A stretch of DNA of 64,000 nucleotides from assembly GCF_005116645.1 (NCBI RefSeq), contig NZ_SWCM01000005.1:1-64000 (forward strand), read 5' to 3'. This document shows positions 8,915 through 17,590 of the stretch, in pieces. Source of the DNA: Desulfopila sp. IMCC35006 (GTDB taxonomy: Bacteria > Desulfobacterota > Desulfobulbia > Desulfobulbales > Desulfocapsaceae). Under the pieces are notes generated by a model. The model saw only the letters and a list, made by a program, of their open reading frames with translations, searched no databases and was not told where the DNA came from. Every line of letters begins with the position of its first letter. Position 1 is the first letter of the stretch. The position numbers and the translations under genes were made by a program.

Positions 8915-9469
8915 TCACCTACCCAAAGCGGTATACAAGGTCTGCCTTGAGACACCGAGTTCTGCCGCCAGTGCTTTCTTCTGTTCGCCTTTTTGAACCC
9001 TCTCCCTGATCTGTTCAACCTGTTCATCAGTCAATTTTTTCTGTGCACCAAACCTCACGCCTTTCTTCAGGGCATTCTGAATACCTTCTCTCTGCCGCTC
9101 TTTAATCAAGGCTCTCTCAAACTCTGCTACAGCCCCAATCATCTGAAACATCAGCTTCTGCATTGGGTTCTCGCCACCAGTAAATGTCAGTCTCTCCTTA
9201 TGGAACTGGACCACCACGCCTTTACCTGTCAGCTTCTCCACTAAGTCCTGAAGGTCTTTCAGGTTCCTGGCCAGTCGGTCAATGCTGTGAACATGAAGCG
9301 TATCACCTGCTCTCAGATGCTCTAAACAGGCTCTCAATGCTGGTCTTTCGGTATCCTTGCCTGATGCCTTCTCTTTGAATTCTCGATCAACAGTGAGGCC
9401 CTCAAGCTGTCTCTCGGTGTTCTGATCATAACTGCTGACCCTGATGTAAGAAACGTTCTGTCCTGTCAT
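8915..9469 (-). CDS. Serine recombinase (resolvase/invertase family)
   Basis: 184 residues, the normal size of small resolvases. The N-terminus has YIRVSSYDQ with the catalytic Ser at residue 12, followed by HVHSIDRLARN with the conserved Asp-Arg and the long E helix through FERALIKERQREGI. The last ~40 residues are a helix-turn-helix (ALAAELGVSRQTLYTAL). The ATG has GGAGGACAAATG context. It may resolve replicative forms of the element or be left from another mobile element. Confidence 0.92.
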   Translation of the reverse strand: MTGQNVSYIRVSSYDQNTERQLEGLTVDREFKEKASGKDTERPALRACLEHLRAGDTLHVHSIDRLARNLKDLQDLVEKLTGKGVVVQFHKERLTFTGGENPMQKLMFQMIGAVAEFERALIKERQREGIQNALKKGVRFGAQKKLTDEQVEQIRERVQKGEQKKALAAELGVSRQTLYTALGR

Positions 9470-9750
9470 TTGTCCTCCATTTGTTTGACTCAGTGTGCTC
9501 CTCTCGGAGAATCCTACCTCTTGCGTGTCTATATTTATCTAAACTACTCTTGACATTGTGTCAATATGAAAATTATCAAGTTTATTGGACACGAAGAAAT
9601 ACGGGTTTGAGAGGTGCTGCGGAAGTGCACAGATAAGTATACTTAACTGGACAGAACCATAGGTGATTGACACTGAGCTGAAACACAGAGCTGACGGACT
9701 TCTTGGATGACAACGGAGTAGAGAAGGCTGAAAGGCGACATACTGGAAGA

Positions 9751-9816
9751 CAGCTCAAAGACATCACGTAAAGTTATAATATATCAGTAATTTCTATGAC
9801 GCCTTCCTAATAGAAG
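9751..9816 (+). repeat. 66-bp repeat, copy 1
   Basis: Begins CAGCTCAAAG and ends TAGAAG. It aligns without gaps to 9901-9966, about 52 of 66 bases identical, offset exactly 150 bp. The core TTCTATGACG is shared with the second copy and, as CTATGACGAC, with the elements at 12587 and 12706. Confidence 0.75.
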
Positions 9817-9900
9817 CGAGAATCAAAAAGTGTCTGACCACCGTACACCGCTAGGAGAACAAGGCGAAGGTGTATAAAAGCCAGACCCTCAATTTAAGGG

Positions 9901-9966
9901 CAGCTCAAAGAAATAAGATAACGTCATAATATATCAACAACTTCTATGACGACACACTAACAGAAG
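9901..9966 (+). repeat. 66-bp repeat, copy 2
   Basis: Begins CAGCTCAAAG and ends CAGAAG. CTTCT and AGAAG at the edges of the core can pair, enclosing TATGACGAC. It lies 16 bp upstream of a terminator-like hairpin. Confidence 0.75.
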
Positions 9967-9982
9967 AGAAAAGCGAAAAATG

Positions 9983-10050
9983 CCTGAAGGGTGGATACAC
10001 TCAGCTCCTCACACTGGGTTAACTCCGTGCACAGCCCTTCAGGTTTTCTT
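9983..10050 (+). terminator. Terminator-like hairpin with long loop
   Basis: CCTGAAGGG at 9983-9991 pairs perfectly with CCCTTCAGG at 10035-10043, followed directly by TTTTCTTT. The 43-nt loop is long for a terminator and may contain further structure. It would end a transcript covering the 66-bp repeats on the plus strand. Confidence 0.5.
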
Positions 10051-10226
10051 TGTGAGGAAAAAACACCCTGCATTCGTAGGAATACAATCAATCCAGACAC
10101 ATTAGCCCTACCCAGCTCATGCGGTCAGTGGCATCCCAATGCTTGCATAGTGCAAGTAGTCGGACTGGTGTCTCATTTTATTAACCTGCCTTCGCCAGAG
10201 GGCAAACAACAATGTGAGGAGAAATA

Positions 10227-11540
10227 ATGAAGTACATAGTAATTGACGCAGTAATGGGTACAGGAAAATCCACCTACATTACATTGAAGATTAAAGCGGA
10301 CCCTGAGAGCAGGCACATAGTGGTCCTGCCGATGCTTACAGAATTGAAACGCTACGAGAAGTTGCTTCAGGATATCGAAGGTCTTGTCAGTCTTTATGAA
10401 GGCAACAGCAAGAAGGAACGCTTTGATGAAGCCCTTGAGCATGCACCTGTAATCCTGATCACTCATGCCCTCTTTGAGAAGCATCTCAATGATGAGAGCT
10501 TTGTGCAGGTCCAGCAGGGAAAATGGAAACTTGTCATGGACGAAGTAGTAACAGCATTTGAAACTGTCGGGGTAACAGATGTTGATATCTCAGGCCTCTG
10601 CACTCTGGGTGCGTTGACCATCAAGGAAATGAAGCCAGGTGTCGATTTATTGCAGTCTGATCCGTTGACTTTTCACAGCTTCAGGAAAGCAGACGGTAAT
10701 CTAGCATCCAATACCCACAAAGCTCTACTGAAAGATGCACTGGTTAAAGACCTCTACAGGGTCACTGCCGATAGAGGAAGTCACTATTATACCTTCTCAT
10801 TGCAGGAACAGAGACTTTCTGTATTCGAGGAAGTGACAATACTGACCTACCCGTTCAAAGATACTGACCTTGATTACTGGTTCCAGATTAAAGGGATAGA
10901 GGTAGAGCACCTTGAGCTGTCACGTAGAGTTAAAACCGGGAGCCTCAGTGATTTTGACCTTCAGCCTCACTCTGGGCATTACTCAGGAAATGCATTTAAG
11001 GACCGCATTGAGTTTCTTGAGCCACCAGTTGTGAGAGGGAAAACCAGATATGGACACTGGAACAATCACTTCTCTGCTGAATCTATGAGAAAGAACTTTA
11101 AGCCAAGGAAAAAGAGTCAGGAGGGGCAGATAATAGTCAATGAGTTGAGAACCCTATTCAGAAACAAACGAGGCAGAATGGTAGAACCCGACGACTTCAT
11201 GTTCACCTGTCTTGCCGACTCGATGTTAGCCTTTCGTGATTCAAAGAATGGACTGACCAAAGAGTTCATTTCTGATGAGACTTTCGTTGCCTTCAACAAG
11301 AGAGCAACAAATGGTTACAGCCACAAGCACCACCTAGCGTATCTCTACAATGTCTTTCCGTTTCCACCAATTGTGAAGATGATAGAAGCCCATGGCCTGA
11401 AGTATAACGCAGAGAGGTGGGCGCTCTATATCCTCATACAGTGGATCTGGAGGTCGGCTATCAGGAATGACGAGAAGATTTACCTCTACCTGCCGTCAAA
11501 GCGGATGAGGAAGATACTCGAAGATTGGCTCAATGCCTGA
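10227..11540 (+). CDS. P-loop helicase-like replication protein
   Basis: 437 residues with a strong site (GAGGAGAAATA) before the ATG. Residues 5-16 form a Walker A loop (DAVMGTGKST), and LVMDEV near residue 107 is a Walker B, as in superfamily 2 helicases or origin-binding helicases. The C-terminal part has a KRATNGYSHKHHLAYLYNVFPFP region followed by IQWIWRSAIRN and LYLPSKRMR, a pattern I recall from phage helicase-like proteins. It is flanked on both sides by large repeat-rich non-coding DNA, as expected for an origin-recognising protein of a self-replicating satellite or plasmid-like element. The P-loop call is firm; the replication role is inferred. Confidence 0.65.
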   Translation: MKYIVIDAVMGTGKSTYITLKIKADPESRHIVVLPMLTELKRYEKLLQDIEGLVSLYEGNSKKERFDEALEHAPVILITHALFEKHLNDESFVQVQQGKWKLVMDEVVTAFETVGVTDVDISGLCTLGALTIKEMKPGVDLLQSDPLTFHSFRKADGNLASNTHKALLKDALVKDLYRVTADRGSHYYTFSLQEQRLSVFEEVTILTYPFKDTDLDYWFQIKGIEVEHLELSRRVKTGSLSDFDLQPHSGHYSGNAFKDRIEFLEPPVVRGKTRYGHWNNHFSAESMRKNFKPRKKSQEGQIIVNELRTLFRNKRGRMVEPDDFMFTCLADSMLAFRDSKNGLTKEFISDETFVAFNKRATNGYSHKHHLAYLYNVFPFPPIVKMIEAHGLKYNAERWALYILIQWIWRSAIRNDEKIYLYLPSKRMRKILEDWLNA

Positions 11541-11660
11541 TGTTCCCAGCACTGGTGCAGACAATGGCTGAAACACTGTCCGCAAAAAAGCCGCACGGAG
11601 GTCTGTAAGCTAATGATATCATTGACGTCTCAAACATGACCCTTAGATAGAAAAGGTCAT

Positions 11661-12203
11661 AACTCAGAGTACAAAACACAGAGGTAAAAGAAGACTCAGA
11701 GGTCTGATGAGACATATGCTTCTACTATGAGTTGAGACACATGTATATGTAGTTCTCTCTCATACAGTGACTATGAGTGTCTACTATGGTCTGATTATCC
11801 TATCAATAATAATGAGCTATAGTGGACACTCTATGTCTAGACTCATGTATATGAAGTGGGAACATAGAGCTGTTTATGAGCTACGCTGTAAAGACTCTAT
11901 GCTCCCTAGCCCATGAATATGGAGTCTCAGAGCATAGACAATCAATACTGATGAATCACTTTGAGCTGTGATGATATTCATAAGATAATCATCATTACAG
12001 GTAGATAGACTCATAAGATACACTCTGAGTTGAGACACATGAATATGTGCAATAGCTCAGTGGAATTCCAGAGCAGTCATCCTGTTATGATCAGATATAT
12101 CGATAATCAATACTAATGAAAGAATTCTGAGCTGAGACCTATGTATATGGAGTTCATGAACTCAGAGTATCACTGGTTACAAGTATCATAATTTGACTCT
12201 GAG
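11661..12203 (+). repeat. Array of six hairpin units with ATG(T/A)ATATG linkers
   Basis: ATG(T/A)ATATG occurs at 11741, 11845, 11913, 12039 and 12141, usually preceded by GA(C)nC. Between motifs are paired arms that differ in sequence but keep complementarity: 11661-11669/11725-11733; 11775-11787/11819-11831 (13 bp with one U-G); 11858-11869/11895-11906 (11 of 12); 11926-11932/12023-12029 with inner 11966-11975/11988-12000; 12054-12068/12122-12133 (12 bp, 3-nt bulge); 12161-12168/12196-12203 (8 bp). ATCAATA(A/C)T(A/G)ATGA recurs before the right arm in three units (11802, 11941, 12106). Confidence 0.7.
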
Positions 12204-12586
12204 CATCAAATACCTCTGAGCAGACTCTTCCATTCACCAGATGATGGGAGCTTTGAGTATAATCCCGATGGAAAAACCTTCCAGTGTCCACTTGATGCCT
12301 TGGCACATATGTCCTGACCTGAGTCAACAAATATTCTTATTGTCTCTTTATATATCTGTCTTCATCAAGCCGAATGGACCTCATTGTGATAACCGAAAGT
12401 TCCAACTCTGAGCACCAAATCTCGAAGCATCATCCCTTGATGTCCATCTCTTGTATCTCAAATAGAACAAACATCCGGCAGACCGACTTGGATTATCTCA
12501 GATCCGACCTCCCTGATCAATAACCTGCCAAGGAAGCATCTACTATTATTTTCCATAGAATTACTACGACTTAGAGAGAAGCTACT

Positions 12587-12622
12587 CTATGACGACTTCG
12601 TTATGAAGACACCTAACCGTCA
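12587..12622 (+). repeat. CTATGACGAC element, copy 3
   Basis: CTATGACGACTTCGT at 12587-12601 and AACCGTCA at 12615-12622 recur at exactly +119 bp. TGACG and CGTCA within the element can pair. Upstream bases also align loosely with the next copy (CATAG, TTAC, TTAGA). Confidence 0.6.
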
Positions 12623-12705
12623 AAACCCAAAGCCTTACTCTTTGTAATCCACGAAGAGCCATCTCATATTTCCACATAGTTACAATGCGTTAGATGTATT
12701 TCGAG

Positions 12706-12743
12706 CTATGACGACTTCGTAGAGAATACAAGGAACCGTCATA
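12706..12743 (+). repeat. CTATGACGAC element, copy 4
   Basis: CTATGACGACTTCGT at 12706-12720, AACCGTCATA at 12734-12743. TATGACG (12707-12713) and CGTCATA (12737-12743) form a perfect 7-bp inverted pair. CGCAAAGC and further downstream bases also resemble copy 3. Confidence 0.6.
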
Positions 12744-12898
12744 CCGCAAAGCTTCTCCCCTTGAAACCCACAGACAAACCAACTGCTAACTCTCCGGTCT
12801 CCTGCATAGGGCAGGCACTGGATCAAACTGCCTCACGGTAATGATACCGGAGGTAAACACTACAAGTGCGCCTGAAGTGCGCCAAAAGGAGAAACATT

Positions 12899-13480
12899 AT
12901 GTACACCATCTCAACAAAATCAATCATCAAGAGACAAGCTGAACGTACCTTAAGCATTGACGATGTAATCAATGGTATGTGGGATTGTAAGACAGAAACG
13001 CAGCAAGAACTCTTCAAGATTCTTAAGAAGAAAGGGTTCACATTAAGCAATATTTTTGGCGCATACCAATCAAAAATGTTCATGACGAATGCATTCCGTA
13101 AATTACTTTACGACCTGCATGATGAAGTTGATCGCATTAGTAACGAGAACAAACAGCTCAGTAGAATAGCCAAAAAATACGCCCAGACTCAGAGAGAATT
13201 AGCTCAGAACAAGAGCAGACAGCGGGACTTGCTCTATGAAGAGGAAGAAGGATTTCTTGACTTGCGGAAATATCGTCAGGCTGCAAGAAAACTGGATATT
13301 TACTCCAAGTCTTGGGTAACCATTGTTAGCCTTTTCTTCGACGAGAATTCAACAGAGTATCGGCTTGCCCAGCTCCTTGATGAGAGAACAAAAATCAGAG
13401 CACGAGCGGCACGCATAAAGAGGCAGCTTGAACAGGTTGGACAAGGTCTCCTTGATAAAAAAAGCGACAAAGATTGTTGA
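12899..13480 (+). CDS. Coiled-coil protein of unknown function
   Basis: The start at 12899 follows AAAAGGAGAAACATT, a strong site, giving 193 residues. Residues about 15-70 may fold as a small helical DNA- or protein-binding domain (IDDVINGMWDC, FKILKKKGFTLSNIF). Residues about 80-130 and 160-190 are charged heptad-rich helices. It lies between the repeat array and the antirepressor gene, a position that suggests a regulator or replication accessory of the element. No family recognised. Confidence 0.6.
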   Translation: MYTISTKSIIKRQAERTLSIDDVINGMWDCKTETQQELFKILKKKGFTLSNIFGAYQSKMFMTNAFRKLLYDLHDEVDRISNENKQLSRIAKKYAQTQRELAQNKSRQRDLLYEEEEGFLDLRKYRQAARKLDIYSKSWVTIVSLFFDENSTEYRLAQLLDERTKIRARAARIKRQLEQVGQGLLDKKSDKDC

Positions 13481-13632
13481 AAAAGATCAGGCCTGAATCA
13501 CGCAACGCCAAACCGATATCAGCTTTCCAAAACAAGGTTATCAAACATGAGGTGGTCACACAATGTGGTCACCCTTTTTCTATGCTCAATAAAACAAGAC
13601 GTACATGAAGTATGTCTACTAGGAGAATACAA

Positions 13633-14451
13633 ATGAATACAATGAACAGCGCATACAATTTTTCAATCGATACAGAAGCAGAGAAGCATATGGTTCCTGT
13701 TATAGATTCCACCAACATGAATGGCAATGAGGTCAATACCGTTAACGCACGGGAGCTTCATGAGAAACTCGGAAGTCGACAAGAGTTTGCCAATTGGATC
13801 AAGAATCGTATTCAACGATATGATTTTACTGAGGGTTTGGACTATTTGATAACTTTGTCAAAAAGTACTGGAGGCAGACCAACCACCGAGTACCACCTCA
13901 CGATATTCATGGCGAAAGAACTCTGCATGGTCGAGAACAATGAGCAGGGCAAGATGATCAGGAAGTATTTCATTGAGTGTGAACGGAGGGCATTAGAAGT
14001 GCCAGCTTATGAAATCCCTCAGACTTTATCCGAGGCTTTACTCTTGGCTGGCCAACTTGCAGCAGACAACGAGAAGCTCCAGCTCAAGGTCCAAGAGGAT
14101 GCACCCAAGGTTGCCTACGTCGATCATGTCTTAGGTCAGTCTGAAGGTCTGATGACTCTTAGTGACTATGGGAGAGTCTTGAAGGATAAAAGCTTACCAA
14201 CAGGTGCAAGGAAAATCTTTGAGCAACTCAGGGAACGCAATGTAATCCAGAAGGGTAACTCACTGCCCTACGACAGGTATGTGGACCAAGGGTGGTTCGT
14301 AGTGTCTGAAAAAGTTAAAGGGAACTCAGTGTATCCCACCACGTTTATTACACCAAAAGGCAGAATCAATATCTTACGGCTGATCAAAGAGGTCACGATG
14401 TATGAGCCTGGAGGTGAAGACCTTGTGTGGGATTTGGAGACTTTAAACTAA
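13633..14451 (+). CDS. Phage-type antirepressor (AntA/AntB plus KilAC)
   Basis: The start at 13633 follows AGGAGAATACAA; an upstream in-frame ATG at 13612 has no comparable site. 272 residues. Residues about 30-115 match the AntA/AntB N-terminal domain (VNARELHEKLGSRQEFANWIKNRI, a DYLI stretch, MAKELCMVENNEQGKMIRKYFIECE). Residues about 150-265 form a KilAC domain (LSDYGRVLKD, QLRERNVIQKG, RYVDQGWFVV, ITPKGRINILRLI). Such proteins relieve repressor control during phage or element induction. Its presence supports a phage-derived or satellite nature for the island. Confidence 0.9.
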   Translation: MNTMNSAYNFSIDTEAEKHMVPVIDSTNMNGNEVNTVNARELHEKLGSRQEFANWIKNRIQRYDFTEGLDYLITLSKSTGGRPTTEYHLTIFMAKELCMVENNEQGKMIRKYFIECERRALEVPAYEIPQTLSEALLLAGQLAADNEKLQLKVQEDAPKVAYVDHVLGQSEGLMTLSDYGRVLKDKSLPTGARKIFEQLRERNVIQKGNSLPYDRYVDQGWFVVSEKVKGNSVYPTTFITPKGRINILRLIKEVTMYEPGGEDLVWDLETLN

Positions 14452-14741
14452 ACTGCCAAAACGGTGGGTCACTCGTGGTGGGCGATGGTTACCGAACTGT
14501 CGTCCACTGTGAGTTTGCCGATTGGGAAGACTGTCCTCTCTCCAAACCACTCCACCGCACATCATTGACAAAAACATTTAGCCTTCCTCAAGTTTATCTT
14601 TGCCTTCCTTTCACCGATTATGTATACATTTACCATATATATCAGATATTTACATACATTAATGCATGATAATACACATCCGGATAGATCAAGGATGTTT
14701 AATGAGATGCAAAAACAAACGTCTGCCACAGAGAGGTATTA

Positions 14742-15947
14742 ATGAGAGGGCTAATTAAAGTAAGAGGCATCTGGTTTATCGAGTCAATGGTCCAGGGAGT
14801 CCGGCTTCGGAAGTCAACAAGGACTGAAGACTATAACGAAGCTTGCCAGCTCCTGCGGGAAGAAAAGGAGAAATTGATCAAGAAGATTGACCACGAACGA
14901 CAACGTGTAAAACAAAATATTCCACCAAAAGTCCTATCACCCCAACGTAAAACCTCTGTCCCCAAAGCAAATGGAAGACGATTTAGTGTGGCTGCAGCAA
15001 CTGCCATAAGGCAACTCTGGCAAGATAATGTAACTCTTCGTGAAGCAACGCTAAAAGTTGAACTACTCACAGAGATGCTCGGTGATCCTGACATTAAGGA
15101 AATTACCTTCGATATGCTGGAAGACCTCAAGGATCGACTCAGAGAGGGAGAAGGTGGCAGAAAACATGGTGGGAGGGCACCAAGGACAGTCAATAAGTAT
15201 CTATCAACCGTCACCACTATCCTGAAGAACGAGGTGAGACTTGGAAACCTTCAGAGCTATCCAACCGCCAAGAAGTACAGCGTCAAGAGTCAGAAACGGA
15301 TTCTCACTCAAAGTGAACTTGATAGTTTGATTGCATATTTTGAAGCACGGGACCAAGACTTTGCCGATGCTGTCAAGGTTTTACTCGATACAGGCATGAG
15401 AACTGGCGAATTGTCACAGCTCACAGGCTATCATGTTGACTTCAATCAAAATGCCATCATCCTAAACCGGATCAAGACCAAATCAGGCAGAAGCAGGGTC
15501 ATCACCATGACGGATCGTGTGAAAGAAATCATGGCAAGACGTGTCACAGGTCAGACTGACTCAGTGTTCCCATACAATAATTCAGACAACTATAAGCAGC
15601 GCTGGAAGAAATGGAGAAGGACTCAGCCGGGAGGTGAAGAGGATAAAGCACTGACACCTCATGCTTTGAGGCATACCTGCTGTACTAGACTTTTAGCAGC
15701 ATACGAAAACATATATGTAGTCAAAACATGGATGGGCCATGCCTCGATTTCTACAACAGAAGAATATCTAGCCCTACTCCCAGGACAACTGGAAAATGCG
15801 GCCAAGAAGCTCCAAGAATTTAATGAGAAACTTTCAGCAAACCCGATGGAACCTGTAGAAAAGCCAGAAGTTACGACAATAAAATCTGACAAAGTGGAGT
15901 TTGATCTGCACATTACAGTCGATGTAAAACCAAAATGTCAGAAATGA
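14742..15947 (+). CDS. Tyrosine recombinase (second integrase)
   Basis: 401 residues, ATG preceded by AGAGAGGTATTA. The N-terminal part is an Arm-DNA-binding-like domain (RGLIKVRGIWFIESMVQGVRLRKST) and a SAM-like core-binding domain. The catalytic domain has LLDTGMRTGEL (first Arg), LTPHALRHTCCTRLL (HxxR) and WMGHASISTTEEYLAL (His and nucleophilic Tyr). All catalytic residues are present. It is 2.5 kb from the ssrA-proximal integrase and has no obvious att site of its own here, so the island may be composite or use it for another reaction. Confidence 0.92.
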   Translation: MRGLIKVRGIWFIESMVQGVRLRKSTRTEDYNEACQLLREEKEKLIKKIDHERQRVKQNIPPKVLSPQRKTSVPKANGRRFSVAAATAIRQLWQDNVTLREATLKVELLTEMLGDPDIKEITFDMLEDLKDRLREGEGGRKHGGRAPRTVNKYLSTVTTILKNEVRLGNLQSYPTAKKYSVKSQKRILTQSELDSLIAYFEARDQDFADAVKVLLDTGMRTGELSQLTGYHVDFNQNAIILNRIKTKSGRSRVITMTDRVKEIMARRVTGQTDSVFPYNNSDNYKQRWKKWRRTQPGGEEDKALTPHALRHTCCTRLLAAYENIYVVKTWMGHASISTTEEYLALLPGQLENAAKKLQEFNEKLSANPMEPVEKPEVTTIKSDKVEFDLHITVDVKPKCQK

Positions 15948-16029
15948 AGTGATAATCTTCAGGTCTTCACTGGCCGATAAACTCCAAAACCAGTCTATTT
16001 GTATTGACTACAAGTAGTATCCGCTAGCA

Positions 16030-16212
16030 CTATCTCAGCTTCGCCACAACCTCAAGATATTGATCAATAAGTTCAGGCTTAGGGTTTCCATACGCTTCCA
16101 TTAAAAATGCCCTAGCAGCCTGATCATCAAGGTCGATTACTTCGTGAATTGATGTGGCATTGAAAATTGCATGAGCCTCGTCTATCAATTGCTCTATTCC
16201 GTCAGTGTCCAT
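16030..16212 (-). CDS. Small protein of unknown function
   Basis: 60 residues, acidic and helical (ending DQYLEVVAKLR). A strong ribosome site (GGGAGGACCGA) directly before the ATG argues that it is real. It sits between the second integrase and the PEP-CTERM gene. No family recognised. Confidence 0.55.
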   Translation of the reverse strand: MDTDGIEQLIDEAHAIFNATSIHEVIDLDDQAARAFLMEAYGNPKPELIDQYLEVVAKLR

Positions 16213-16630
16213 TCGGTCCTCCCTTGGTGTTTCTAGATTACGTTTTCTTGTATTACTGCAGAATAGACAGGTGACCTGACAAATTTCTTACATTTAGGGG
16301 AGGGATTTTGGGGGTTGCTCTTCGCTCGACTCAACGGGGGAGTGCTCAGGCACGATTTACGAGTCAGCAACGCTAAGTGGAAAAACCTCAAATTCACGAA
16401 ATGGAATTTCAGAATTCGATAAAGTATCAATCACGCATAACTACCACCACTCTTTCTTTTAAAAATTTATCTGTGGATTTACAAAGCTGACCGGTGATTT
16501 TTCGTTATTTCGTATTTTCTTTCCAGAAAAACGAACAATTGTATTATTTTTTTGTGTATTCAGATGATCTAAAAAATATTTTTCCATCTAATAACAAACA
16601 ATTAGGCAATATCATTTTATTTTAAATATT
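16213..16630. other. AT-rich intergenic region
   Basis: I see no gene here. It carries the divergent upstream regions of the 60-aa gene (minus) and the PEP-CTERM gene (plus), whose probable sigma-54 site starts at 16631. Confidence 0.4.
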
Positions 16631-16646
16631 TGGCGTGAATTTTGCC
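16631..16646 (+). promoter_or_regulatory. Sigma-54-type promoter for the PEP-CTERM gene
   Basis: TGGCGTGAATTTTGCC matches TGGCRYRNNNNTTGCW at every fixed position but the last, with exact GG-to-GC spacing. Transcription would start near 16657, leaving a leader of about 44 nt before the ATG at 16701. PEP-CTERM genes are known to depend on RpoN with the PrsK/PrsR system in other bacteria. Confidence 0.6.
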
Positions 16647-16700
16647 AGACAATAGGCACGGCGCTTAATGTTTGGAGCTAACAATACATAGGGGGGGGGT

Positions 16701-17444
16701 ATGAAAGGAATATTATCAAGATTATTGTTTATCGGATTGTTTTTTTTAGTCAACACAGGGATAGCCAGTGCCGATATTATAGAGGTTAATTTTGTTAGAG
16801 TATCGGATAATGCTCCTCAATTGCTGAATTTAGAGGATCAGTTACATCTCACTATAGCAGACAAGTCTTCTGCGCTTGCACTCTATCAGCAGACTATTAA
16901 TGATGATCAAGTATTATTTGCATTCACAAATGTTGTCGGTATCAATTCAAGTATTTCTGAAATTTATCTTGACGACGCTTGGACATCATCTGGTTATCCA
17001 GCAAACCCAGAAACTGATAATCCGTACTTTGCATCACCCCAAATAATAAACAGCTTGGGTGGAAGTACATATTTTACTTTAGGAGCAAACCCAGCCAACT
17101 TACCTGAATGGGCCACCCTTTCACCATCTTTTCAAGCCACTACAATTCTTTCAGTTGATTCCGTGGGAAATCCATCAAGAGGCATAGATACAAGCACTGA
17201 TATATTAGGTTTGGTCTACACTGTAATCCCCGATACTTCAATATTGGCTGGAATAAGCGCCGCATTGGCTTCTGGAGATTTAAGGATTGGAATGCATGTG
17301 ACATCAATCGATCCTGGCGATTATAGTGATTCATTTGTAAATACGACTGTAGTAACCCCTGTCCCTGAACCGGCCTCCATGCTTCTTGTGGGTACAGGTT
17401 TAGCTGGTCTAGTTGGCGTGAGGCTCAGAAGAAAGAAGAAATAA
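16701..17444 (+). CDS. PEP-CTERM sorted surface protein
   Basis: 247 residues preceded by GGGGGGGGGT. A signal peptide (1-24, ending ASA) is followed by a mature region of beta character with no recognised domain, and the end has the PEP-CTERM signal: VPEPASMLLVGTGLAGLVG then RLRRKKK. Exosortase (EpsH) cuts such tails and the protein is linked to or moves with exopolysaccharide in biofilm or floc. No exosortase is in the window, so it would have to be supplied elsewhere in the genome. The gene lies inside the ssrA element, which makes it likely cargo. Confidence 0.9.
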   Translation: MKGILSRLLFIGLFFLVNTGIASADIIEVNFVRVSDNAPQLLNLEDQLHLTIADKSSALALYQQTINDDQVLFAFTNVVGINSSISEIYLDDAWTSSGYPANPETDNPYFASPQIINSLGGSTYFTLGANPANLPEWATLSPSFQATTILSVDSVGNPSRGIDTSTDILGLVYTVIPDTSILAGISAALASGDLRIGMHVTSIDPGDYSDSFVNTTVVTPVPEPASMLLVGTGLAGLVGVRLRRKKK

Positions 17445-17467
17445 CATATCCTTTAATCCGGAATTCA

Positions 17468-17502
17468 AAGGCAGGGTCATTCATTTGGCTCTGCCTTTTT
17501 TT
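17468..17502 (+). terminator. Rho-independent terminator after the PEP-CTERM gene
   Basis: AAGGCAG at 17468-17474 pairs with CTGCCTT at 17491-17497, followed by a T run. Confidence 0.75.
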
Positions 17503-17590
17503 ATGGGTTATATCCGAGATGTTTCCAGAACAACAACGATTAACCGCTATGCCTTCAGAATAAGCTGGACAGGCCGAATATTCATAATAT

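Larger units (their letters stand above)
9470..10226. other. Non-coding, repeat-bearing region upstream of the helicase gene
   Basis: 757 bp without a convincing gene. It holds a 66-bp direct repeat pair (9751-9816 and 9901-9966) and a terminator-like hairpin (9983-10047), which together suggest a structured transcript or a replication control region ahead of the P-loop gene. Confidence 0.6.
11541..12898. other. 1.36-kb non-coding region of hairpin array and direct repeats
   Basis: No gene is supported. The first half (11661-12203) is an array of hairpins alternating with ATG(T/A)ATATG motifs. The second half has ACTCTGAGCA(T/C)CAAAT at 12196-12211 and 12405-12420, and a two-copy element offset by 119 bp (12541-12780). 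Candidate origin of replication or cluster of structured RNAs for the element. Confidence 0.6.

Noticed and set aside
9582-9767. 61-codon minus-strand frame upstream of the 66-bp repeats
   Set aside because: Overlaps repeat DNA, has no ribosome site and no protein-like pattern.
11661-12203. CRISPR array
   Set aside because: Motifs are only 9-15 nt, spacing varies from 68 to 126 bp, and the intervening segments are paired with each other rather than being unique spacers; no cas genes.
9470-12898. Retron or diversity-generating retroelement
   Set aside because: The structured DNA invites it, but no reverse transcriptase is encoded anywhere in the window.
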